46,202 bases of DNA, from positions 1 to 46,202 of IMG/VR virus record IMGVR_UViG_3300043409_001391; one strand, 5' to 3'. The DNA is from a virus. Shown here piece by piece: positions 31,453 through 38,069 of this stretch. Position 1 is the first letter of the stretch; each line of letters begins with the position of its first letter. Position numbers and translations under genes: made by a program. A model generated the notes under the pieces. The model was given only the letters and a program-made list of their open reading frames with translations, ran no database searches and was not told the origin of the DNA.

Positions 31453-32523
31453 ATGGCATTACAAGCTGCTAATATTGCGGATCTTGTAACCGCGACCCTG
31501 AGGGATCTTGGTCGGATGCAGTGGGTGGATCTCACGTCAGACTTGCAGGAATTCATTGCCCTGCCCAGTCTGATGAAGAAACATCGCTCTTCATTTTCAA
31601 GCGGTTACGAAATTCAATGGAACGTTATGAAGGGCACCTCTGGTGCTGCTCGAAACGTAGGACTTTACGCTACGGATGATTACAACGTGGATGATCAGTT
31701 GACCACGGCCAGCATTCCGTGGCGGCACTCCAACACCAATTACTCGATCGATCGACGGGAGTTGCGGTTCAACTCGGGTCCCGCCCAGATCGTGGAACTG
31801 GTCAAGAGTCGGCGGGCCGATGCTTTGATCGACCTTGCGACCCTGATGGAGACTAACTTCTGGGGCTATGCCACCAACGCCAGCACCAAGGCGCCTTTCG
31901 GCATCTCCAACTACCTGGTGTACAACGCCTCTGAAGGTTTTAACGGCGGAAACCAGACTGGATGGTCTGCAACGGCCGGAATCGACCGATCGGCAAGCAC
32001 CAGCTTGGCGTCACGGTGGAAGAACTACACCGCGCAGTATACGACCATCAATAAGACCGATTTGGTCCGAAAATGGCGTAGAGCGGCTGTTTTCACCAAC
32101 TTCATGGCTCCGATCTCTGTTCCTGATTACCACCGAGAGAGTCGATTCGGGTACTACACGAACTACGACGTTCTCGGCACTCTGGAAGAAATTTTGGAAG
32201 ACCAGAACGAAAACCTCGGCAATGACGTTGCGTCGAAAGACGGGCAGGTCATGTTCCGCCGAAACCCAGTAATTTGGGTCCCACACCTGGACAACAACGC
32301 CACTCACGCTGCTGCCGATCCGATCTTTGGCATCAACTGGGGTACTGCTGGATTTGTGTTCCTGAAGGGGGAGTACCTGCGGGAAGCGCCCGCCAGACAA
32401 GCTCCCAACAACCACACGGTAAGCGTGGTTGACGTTGACTTGAGTTACAATTTCAAGATCACCAATCCGCGCCGAAACTTCCTCTTGGCGAAGAGCGATC
32501 CTGCGGTTGCTAACGCTGGTTAA
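31453..32523 (+). CDS. Major capsid protein
   Basis: 356 residues. Context (after scaffold), length and composition fit an HK97-fold coat protein: ATLRDLGRMQWVDLTSDLQE at the N-terminus, IPWRHSNTNYSIDRRELRFN and NLGNDVASKDGQVMFRRNPV. The gene is well supplied with a ribosome-binding site (AAGGA). No cross-link residue was identified. It is the most likely most-expressed structural gene. Confidence 0.8.
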   Translation: MALQAANIADLVTATLRDLGRMQWVDLTSDLQEFIALPSLMKKHRSSFSSGYEIQWNVMKGTSGAARNVGLYATDDYNVDDQLTTASIPWRHSNTNYSIDRRELRFNSGPAQIVELVKSRRADALIDLATLMETNFWGYATNASTKAPFGISNYLVYNASEGFNGGNQTGWSATAGIDRSASTSLASRWKNYTAQYTTINKTDLVRKWRRAAVFTNFMAPISVPDYHRESRFGYYTNYDVLGTLEEILEDQNENLGNDVASKDGQVMFRRNPVIWVPHLDNNATHAAADPIFGINWGTAGFVFLKGEYLREAPARQAPNNHTVSVVDVDLSYNFKITNPRRNFLLAKSDPAVANAG

Positions 32524-32551
32524 TTAGGCCCTTAAACTAAGGAGAAAGAAA

Positions 32552-33355
32552 ATGAGTCATGGAATAGTAGAATATAAGGGCGCGTCTGCTGAAGGTGTTG
32601 GTGGTCCCTCACCTCGCATTTGGGCAGACTGTCCCTGGGCACAGGCCCAAATTGATCCCGGCATCGGGTTCGGGTTCTGGGATGACTTCCTGACAGGGCA
32701 ACTCACGCCGACGATCACCACGATCATTGACGTGAACAATTACCTGATGTTTGGCTCGTCAGGCGCGACGGTAACTTATGACGGCGCTGTCGGTGGTGGC
32801 ATTATTCTGACGGAAGCAACCGACAATGAGGCCGTGAGTATCACGACCCAGCAACTGCCTTATCAGTTGACGAGTGCTGGCGGTGATTTCTGGTTTGAGG
32901 CCAAGATCAAGACCAATACCATTGTCACCAATAAACAGGCTTGGTGTGTTGGTTTGATGGATTCCACGGCCCAAACGGCCACCATCCCTCTTACCGCTAC
33001 CGGAGCGATTGGCGACATCAACTTCGTTGGGTTCCATCACCCCGAAGCCAATACCACGTTGTTTGACGCAAGTTATAAGGCAAACACGGTGACGCTGGTT
33101 GAGGTCAACGCCGACGCTGGAACCCTTGCGGCGGACACTTACATCAAGTTGGGGATGAAGGTTAAGGCTGGCGTTTTGAGCTTCTACGTTGACGGAGTGC
33201 AGTTGGGCTCAACGAAGACCCTCCCGAATGCCACCGGAATTGACTTCCCGGCTGATGTAACGCTTGCTCCTGTCTTGGCGCAGGTGTTGGGTGCTTCGGC
33301 GTCATATACCCTCACTATGGACTGGTGGAGGGTGTTTCAGAGGCGTGTAGCTTAA
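32552..33355 (+). CDS. Lectin-like capsid decoration or head protein
   Basis: 267 residues, ATG behind AAGGAG. From about residue 40 it looks like a concanavalin-type beta sandwich (FWDDFLTGQL, WFEAKIKTN, YIKLGMKVKAGVLSFYVDGV, WWRVFQRR). A similar module is inserted in the protein at 38070. Coming directly after the capsid gene, it may decorate the head and bind sugars. No exact family name can be given. Confidence 0.6.
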   Translation: MSHGIVEYKGASAEGVGGPSPRIWADCPWAQAQIDPGIGFGFWDDFLTGQLTPTITTIIDVNNYLMFGSSGATVTYDGAVGGGIILTEATDNEAVSITTQQLPYQLTSAGGDFWFEAKIKTNTIVTNKQAWCVGLMDSTAQTATIPLTATGAIGDINFVGFHHPEANTTLFDASYKANTVTLVEVNADAGTLAADTYIKLGMKVKAGVLSFYVDGVQLGSTKTLPNATGIDFPADVTLAPVLAQVLGASASYTLTMDWWRVFQRRVA

Positions 33356-33365
33356 TGATGTTCTT

Positions 33366-33389
33366 TGGGGGAGGGGAAACCCTCCCCCA
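33366..33389 (+). terminator. Strong hairpin after the decoration gene
   Basis: TGGGGGAGGG and CCCTCCCCCA form a perfect 10-base-pair stem with a GAAA loop. A weak T stretch (TTGGTCTTT) follows. It may cut back transcription past the capsid genes or stabilise the upstream mRNA. Confidence 0.6.
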
Positions 33390-33409
33390 TTGGTCTTTGG
33401 AGGTGCTGC

Positions 33410-34408
33410 ATGGCCGAAAGTACACTTACGCTTGGTTGGTCAGACCTTATTGCTGAAGTGGGCGACTTCCTGGGCTACGGTCGCACATCTGGTAATTGGG
33501 CCACTGCTCAGACCACCCACGTTGAGAGCATGGTTCATTCAGGGTATCGATTGTTCCTTTATCATCCCGTAGTGCCGAAATATCCGGCCCATGAATGGTC
33601 TTTCCTTTACCCTGTAACGACATTGACTGTGAATGCCGAATATAACACCGGCACGATCGCATACGACCACACTGGCGGCGCCAATGAACTTCAGGTGACG
33701 CTGACGACCGGAACCTGGCCATCCTGGGCTGCAAGCGGCAAGATTAAGATTTCTGGTTTGAAATACGACGTAAATACGCGGGTAAGCGATTCAATCATCA
33801 CGCTGACGTCTTCGTCCAATCCTGGCGCGGACGTTGCTGCTTCCACGGCTTACACGCTGACGCAGGAGGACTACACCCTCCCAGACGCTTTCGGTTCAAT
33901 AATGGGCGATTTCACCTATGACCCTAATGATGGCTATGCGTCCATTAAAGAGATTGGGGAAGGCGCCATTCGATCCAAACGTCAAAACGATACCGGTTCG
34001 ACCAGGCCACAGTATTTCGCGATTCGCGCCATGTCCTCGGACCAGACGGCTGGCCAGAAGTTCGAGGCTATGTTTTGGCCGGCTCCGAATGCGGCCTACG
34101 TCCTGAGTTATCGATACAGAGCCTACCCCGATAAACTCTCTACCTCCGCGGCCTACCACCTGGGAGGTTCAGATCACAGTGAGTGCATTCTTGAGGCGTG
34201 CCTTGCCAAGTGCGAAATAGCCCTGGATGACGGTTTTGGGCATCACTTCAAGCAGTTTATGATGTTGCTTGAAGCTGCGGTTGAAAGAGACGGAAACCGG
34301 GGACCCGAGAACTTCGGCTACAACGGTGATGCTTCAGATGGGCATGGGAGGGCGTCCAGGGGGGCGCAGGAAGCCCGTTATGTCAGGTATAACGATACGA
34401 TTTATTGA
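33410..34408 (+). CDS. Head-to-tail connector-type protein
   Basis: 332 residues from the ATG at 33410 behind GGAGGTG. The N-terminus (SDLIAEVGDFLGYGRTSGNW) and HVESMVHSGYRLFLYHPVVP match a pattern I recall from phage head-completion or adaptor proteins, followed by a beta-rich middle and ILEACLAKCEIALDDGFGHH helix. It fits the adaptor that sits under the portal. The family assignment is tentative. Confidence 0.55.
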   Translation: MAESTLTLGWSDLIAEVGDFLGYGRTSGNWATAQTTHVESMVHSGYRLFLYHPVVPKYPAHEWSFLYPVTTLTVNAEYNTGTIAYDHTGGANELQVTLTTGTWPSWAASGKIKISGLKYDVNTRVSDSIITLTSSSNPGADVAASTAYTLTQEDYTLPDAFGSIMGDFTYDPNDGYASIKEIGEGAIRSKRQNDTGSTRPQYFAIRAMSSDQTAGQKFEAMFWPAPNAAYVLSYRYRAYPDKLSTSAAYHLGGSDHSECILEACLAKCEIALDDGFGHHFKQFMMLLEAAVERDGNRGPENFGYNGDASDGHGRASRGAQEARYVRYNDTIY

Positions 34409-34419
34409 GGAGGTACGAG

Positions 34420-34773
34420 ATGAGTGACGTAGCCGTTCGAGACGCAAATGTAGCGGGAGTATCAGACTCCCCGATTAAGTTTGCCGTAATTAGTGGCGCG
34501 ACCAGCGGGGATAACACCCTGGTTGCCGCCGTTACGGGGAAAAAGATCCGAGTGATTTCCCTGGTGGCCATTCCAACGGCTACGGTGGCATTCCGGCTTG
34601 AAAGTGGTGCTGGCGGCACTGCTCTTACCGGGGTGGCCCAGTTGACCACAGTGGGCATTGTTTTGCCGCATAATCCTTCGGGATGGCTTGAAACTGCCGC
34701 CGCTACTCTATTGAACATGGAGTTGGGCGCGGGTACTCAAGTTAGTGGTTGTCTGACATACCAGGAAGTCTGA
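34420..34773 (+). CDS. Small beta-rich structural-type protein
   Basis: 117 residues from ATG behind GGAGGT. Mostly beta and Gly/Thr/Ala-rich (AAVTGKKIRVISLVAIPTAT, FRLESGAGGTALTGVAQL). Typical of small virion proteins but not identified. Its stop overlaps the next ATG. Confidence 0.55.
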   Translation: MSDVAVRDANVAGVSDSPIKFAVISGATSGDNTLVAAVTGKKIRVISLVAIPTATVAFRLESGAGGTALTGVAQLTTVGIVLPHNPSGWLETAAATLLNMELGAGTQVSGCLTYQEV

Positions 34774-35105
34774 TGGAGAGAGGGATCTTCGACATGGTAT
34801 CTGACGCCCTACTTGAGGCAGAAGGGATGGTGGATGGAATGAGTGAGAGCGAAATTAAAGCCACCTTGGTACACATTAGGGATACTCTTGACCGTCTTGA
34901 GCAGAAGCTGAACAAAGTCGCCCGTCACGCGGAGGACCTGCGGATATGGCGCGCAGAGGTAGATGCGCGACTAAGAGTAGGTTCTCAAGAGTTTAGTGAG
35001 TTAAAGGCCGAGCTTGAAACGAAGATAAACAAAACAACGGTTTTGGCGTATTTAGCGGGCGCCGCTGGAAGTGGTGCCGCTTTGATGAAACTTTTTGGAG
35101 GATAA
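34773..35105 (+). CDS. Coiled-coil protein with C-terminal membrane helix (XhlA/holin-associated-like)
   Basis: 110 residues from ATG in TGATG. Central coiled coil (HIRDTLDRLEQKLNKVARHA, FSELKAELETKINK) and a C-terminal hydrophobic helix (TVLAYLAGAAGSGAALMKLF). This layout is like XhlA-type hemolysin/holin accessory proteins. It precedes the holin-like gene, supporting a lysis role. Confidence 0.55.
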   Translation: MERGIFDMVSDALLEAEGMVDGMSESEIKATLVHIRDTLDRLEQKLNKVARHAEDLRIWRAEVDARLRVGSQEFSELKAELETKINKTTVLAYLAGAAGSGAALMKLFGG

Positions 35106-35108
35106 GCC

Positions 35109-35399
35109 ATGTCTGAGCATTTGAAAGAAGGATTGTTGACGAGCGAGTTTGAGAGGGCAAAAAGCGCCGGTGTGTGGGGAATCGTGGCCATCATCTTGGG
35201 TGCTGTGACCACCATCGGGAGCGTCGTTATCCCGACCCTCGATCACAATTCAACTGCTGGCATCATCGCTGGCGCGGTACTGTCCATTGTGGGTGTTATC
35301 GGGAAGACTCTCGCGGACTTGGGGTACGTGAAGAGTCGCACAGAGGTCAAGGTTGCCGCGGCCTTAGCTTCTGCTGAAAATAAACCTGCGGCCGAATAG
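35109..35399 (+). CDS. Holin-like two-helix membrane protein
   Basis: 96 residues. Two hydrophobic spans (VWGIVAIILGAVTTIGSVVI at about 22-41 and AGIIAGAVLSIVGVIGKTLA at about 49-68) and a charged C-terminus. Holins of this type form holes that release the lysin. Its neighbours (coiled-coil membrane protein before, lipoprotein after) fit a lysis cassette. No endolysin was found next to it. Confidence 0.6.
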   Translation: MSEHLKEGLLTSEFERAKSAGVWGIVAIILGAVTTIGSVVIPTLDHNSTAGIIAGAVLSIVGVIGKTLADLGYVKSRTEVKVAAALASAENKPAAE

Positions 35400-35411
35400 G
35401 AGGTGATTGAG

Positions 35412-35561
35412 ATGGGTAAGACGTACACTGGTGGGGGCAAAGGCAGCGCGAAGAAAAGCTCCCACAAGAGCGGTGGAAAGTGCGGCAATAGCGCCGGACA
35501 GTCCATGGACGTGTGGGGCAAAGACAAACAGAGTATGAAGGGGTCGGGCAAGAAAAAATAG
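35412..35561 (+). CDS. Small basic Gly/Lys/Ser-rich protein
   Basis: 49 residues, MGKTYTGGGKGSAKKSSHKS and ending KGSGKKK, with ATG behind AGGAGGTG. It is too short and biased to classify. Highly basic small proteins may bind DNA or be virion components. Good ribosome-binding site and fit between neighbours support it as a gene. Confidence 0.55.
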   Translation: MGKTYTGGGKGSAKKSSHKSGGKCGNSAGQSMDVWGKDKQSMKGSGKKK

Positions 35562-35570
35562 GGGGTTGCT

Positions 35571-35852
35571 ATGGGTGTTGGGGCAATCATTGCGCTGGTC
35601 GTGGAGATCTTGAAGTGGCTCTTCACGCCCACACCCATTAAGGAGGTGACGAGTGTTACGGACAAGGTGGTTGGCGCTCCTGCTGCTTCTGCTTACGTGC
35701 GGTTGCGTCTCGAACGAGAAAAGAGTGGTGGAGCGGCACTTCACCGTGTCTCGGTTGGGAACACCGCACCGGGTCGTGAGCAAGGCGGACGAGAAGCAGG
35801 TGGTACGGGTGCAGGCGATGGCGAACCAAGAATTGGTTACAGGCACGGTTGA
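35571..35852 (+). CDS. Small membrane protein overlapping the lipoprotein gene
   Basis: 93 residues. The N-terminus (MGVGAIIALVVEILKWLF) is one membrane helix. From about residue 28 the frame overlaps the lipoprotein gene, and there it is Arg/Gly-rich and looks like a byproduct of that overlap. The arrangement resembles the Rz/Rz1 spanin pair, where one gene lies inside another, but the usual periplasmic coiled coil of an inner spanin is missing. Confidence 0.45.
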   Translation: MGVGAIIALVVEILKWLFTPTPIKEVTSVTDKVVGAPAASAYVRLRLEREKSGGAALHRVSVGNTAPGREQGGREAGGTGAGDGEPRIGYRHG

Positions 35853-35931
35853 CGCTACGGGGATGGTTCTTCTCGACGAACCAACCTACGAGCTTTACAA
35901 ACAGGCTTACGAAGAGAGCCAAAAAAAATAG
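35653..35931 (+). CDS. Small lipoprotein, possible outer spanin
   Basis: 92 residues starting at GTG behind AAGGAGGTGACGA. The signal (MLRTRWLALLLLLLTCGC) ends in a lipobox-like site at Cys16 or Cys18. The mature part is charged (NEKRVVERHFTVSRLGT). In a lysis cassette with a membrane protein in the overlapping frame it may be the outer spanin, which implies a Gram-negative host. Longer than classical Rz1 and not proline-rich. Confidence 0.55.
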   Translation: MLRTRWLALLLLLLTCGCVSNEKRVVERHFTVSRLGTPHRVVSKADEKQVVRVQAMANQELVTGTVDATGMVLLDEPTYELYKQAYEESQKK

Positions 35932-35994
35932 GCATTCTCGCGGGGACCGCGCCTACGGGTCAGTTCTTCGACATCCCGCGCAGAGGAGGCAATT

Positions 35995-36729
35995 ATGAGT
36001 GCAGGTAACGTTCTGCGTCGTTTAATCGGCGCGTTTCTGGGTGGCGAGGTAGTCAACGGGACTCCGGTGAGCGTTGTTCCAGCGATCGATGATCAGGTGT
36101 TGATTCTTGGCAACGGGACGAAGAATTTCGATGTAAAGACATTCGGCAACACAACCAGCGATTACCAGGAGTGGGATGCCTCGGCCAACAAGCATTCGTT
36201 TGTTGGTGCCGCGATTCTCGATGTGCCGGCGGGTCAGTTACAACTCGGTTCTGTTGCTGTTGGCGCCACGGCTGCGGAGTTGAACGCGGCTGCGGATGTG
36301 TCGGCCCGCATCGTCAACACAACTGCCACCACATTAGCCGTGACGGCCACAGAGCACGCCGGAAGGATTGTTAAAATTAGTTCTGCTGCTGCTATTGCGG
36401 TGACGATGCCCGCGTCCACGGGTAGTGGTAACGTGTATGCGTTCGTGCTCAATGTTGCGGCAACGGCTACTGCACACACGATTAAGGTTGCCGCGAGTAG
36501 CACCGATATTGTGGCTGGCTGCACGATCATCGCACAGACGGATACTGCGCAGGTCAACGGATTCCTGACCACTGCGACAGACGACACTATCACGCTGAAC
36601 GGAACGACTCAGGGTGGGGCTAAGGGTTGCAGAGTCGAGTTGATCGACATCGCGACCAACACTTGGAATTGTCTCATCACTAGTGGGGCAAGTGGTACAG
36701 TGGCGACTCCGTTCTCCGCGACTGTCTAA
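35995..36729 (+). CDS. Beta-rich virion protein (head fibre / decoration type)
   Basis: 244 residues, ATG behind GAGGAGG. The segment VLILGNGTKNFDVKTFGNTT and YQEWDASANK is one I recall from phage structural proteins encoded among late genes. The rest is a Thr/Ala-rich beta-structure (AATAELNAAADVSARIV). Probably a surface or fibre-like protein; not further identified. Confidence 0.55.
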   Translation: MSAGNVLRRLIGAFLGGEVVNGTPVSVVPAIDDQVLILGNGTKNFDVKTFGNTTSDYQEWDASANKHSFVGAAILDVPAGQLQLGSVAVGATAAELNAAADVSARIVNTTATTLAVTATEHAGRIVKISSAAAIAVTMPASTGSGNVYAFVLNVAATATAHTIKVAASSTDIVAGCTIIAQTDTAQVNGFLTTATDDTITLNGTTQGGAKGCRVELIDIATNTWNCLITSGASGTVATPFSATV

Positions 36730-36730
36730 C

Positions 36731-36790
36731 GATAGTGGTGCTTGACCGCGTGCTCTTACGCGGCTATCACCCAGGCGGCGGCTACCTGGG
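36731..36790 (+). other. Structured intergenic segment with two stems
   Basis: GATAG/CTATC (36731-36735, 36764-36768) encloses CCGCGT/ACGCGG (36746-36751, 36758-36763), and CCCAGG/CCTGGG (36770-36775, 36785-36790) follows. All three stems are perfect. It lies in the gap between the beta-rich protein and the methyltransferase gene and may act as a processing or attenuation site. Confidence 0.5.
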
Positions 36791-36831
36791 CAAGCAGAAC
36801 CCGCCAATATTTTCTCTGATAGGAGAATAGC

Positions 36832-37362
36832 ATGAGCGAGGCAAAGAGTTTGCTTCTGGCGTGCGGAAACGCCAGGGAGAAATACGTCCATTTAGATGGA
36901 CAGCCGGATTGGACTGGCAAGTTAGTGACCTGCGATATGAATCCGCATTGCGGGGCTGATGTTGTATGGGATCTTGAGAATCATCCATTGCCGTTCAAGG
37001 ATGAGGAGTTTGACGAGATTGGCTGCTACAATGCCATGGAGCATTGGGGTCGCCAAGGAGACTGGCGGGGCTGGTTCAATGAGATGGCAGAATATCATCG
37101 TCTGCTGAAATGGGGTGGCCTGTTTAGTTGTTTGGTTCCCGTTGGAAGTGACGCCTTGGCCGATCCTGGGCATACGAGGTTTTTTCACCCTAACTATTTC
37201 GGCTTTCTAAGCCAGAACTTCTATGTAAACAATCTCGCTAAGGGCGCCTGCGTCACTGATTACCGTTGGTTCTGGAAACTGAATTTCAACGTCCTCTACA
37301 TGGCGACACAGGGAAACCACCACCTGGGCGTTATTCTTAGAAAGGAGAAGTATGATTCCTGA
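36832..37362 (+). CDS. SAM-dependent methyltransferase (class I type)
   Basis: 176 residues, ATG behind TAGGAG. Pattern of a Rossmann-type methyltransferase: LLLACGNAREKYVHLDG as the start, LVTCDMNPHCGADVVWDLEN, then FDEIGCYNAMEHWG and LLKWGGLFSCLVPVGSDALA. The usual glycine loop GxGxG is degenerate (CGNAREK). Targets may be small molecules, sugars or virion proteins. It overlaps the glycosyltransferase gene by 11 bases, so both may act on one surface glycan. Confidence 0.65.
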   Translation: MSEAKSLLLACGNAREKYVHLDGQPDWTGKLVTCDMNPHCGADVVWDLENHPLPFKDEEFDEIGCYNAMEHWGRQGDWRGWFNEMAEYHRLLKWGGLFSCLVPVGSDALADPGHTRFFHPNYFGFLSQNFYVNNLAKGACVTDYRWFWKLNFNVLYMATQGNHHLGVILRKEKYDS

Positions 37363-38068
37363 AATTCCTTCTCCTTTCGACCATGCTTCGTGCCTTTTCG
37401 ATGTCTCTGGTTTGCGGGTGATGATCGCCATTCCATGTGGTCCGACTCTGCCGTGGCAGACAGTGCAGTCGTTGGTCGAAACCGTTATTGTGTTAAAAGA
37501 GAAATCAATTCCATTTGAGATTACTATGGTGGCGGGGTCATCGATTGTCGAATCGGCTCGAAGTAAGGTGACGCATCAATTTCTTAAAAGTGAGTGTAAT
37601 CGGTTGTTTATGATAGATTCGGATGTCACATGGTCGGCGCAGTTTGCTGTGCGGTTGCTGGCGTTGTCATCTAAATTGCCTATTGTTTGCGGCGCCTATC
37701 CAGCCAAGGTGGATCCGGTGACTTTCTTAATGGGGCACAACGTTAATGCAAATATGGTTATGAATGAATACGGATGCTTACCGATCAGCGGCATGGGATT
37801 GGGGTTCTGTATCGTCCAGCGGGAAGTGATTGAAAAGTTGGCTGAAAGGGCGCCCAAACTGACGTTCCATGACGAAGCCGAGAAGGTGGCCCATATATTC
37901 CGGTGCGACCAGATTGATGGAGCGTTCCGTGGTGAGGATATGGCGTTCTTTTCTGATGTGCGTGACCTTGGCTATGAGGTCAATCTAGATCCGACGATAA
38001 CCTTGGGTCATGTGGGTGTGAAATGTTATCGCGGTTCAATCATGGACGCGATTAAGCAGAAGGTGTGA
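37352..38068 (+). CDS. Family GT-A glycosyltransferase-like protein
   Basis: 238 residues. VMIAIPCGPTLPWQTVQSL, then ARSKVTHQFLKSECNRLFMI leading to DSD (a DxD metal site), and a pattern GAYPAKVDPVTFL with GMGLGFCIVQREVIEK, then GEDMAFFSDVRDLGYEV, match GT-A glycosyltransferases of phages. Acts on nucleotide sugars. Its place in the late operon, next to a methyltransferase and before the nozzle/fibre genes, suggests modification of virion proteins or DNA rather than host receptors; not proven. Confidence 0.7.
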   Translation: MIPEIPSPFDHASCLFDVSGLRVMIAIPCGPTLPWQTVQSLVETVIVLKEKSIPFEITMVAGSSIVESARSKVTHQFLKSECNRLFMIDSDVTWSAQFAVRLLALSSKLPIVCGAYPAKVDPVTFLMGHNVNANMVMNEYGCLPISGMGLGFCIVQREVIEKLAERAPKLTFHDEAEKVAHIFRCDQIDGAFRGEDMAFFSDVRDLGYEVNLDPTITLGHVGVKCYRGSIMDAIKQKV

Positions 38069-38069
38069 T

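Noticed and set aside
36731-36790. A tRNA gene
   Set aside because: The stems do not have tRNA lengths or spacing and there is no T-arm or anticodon-loop pattern.
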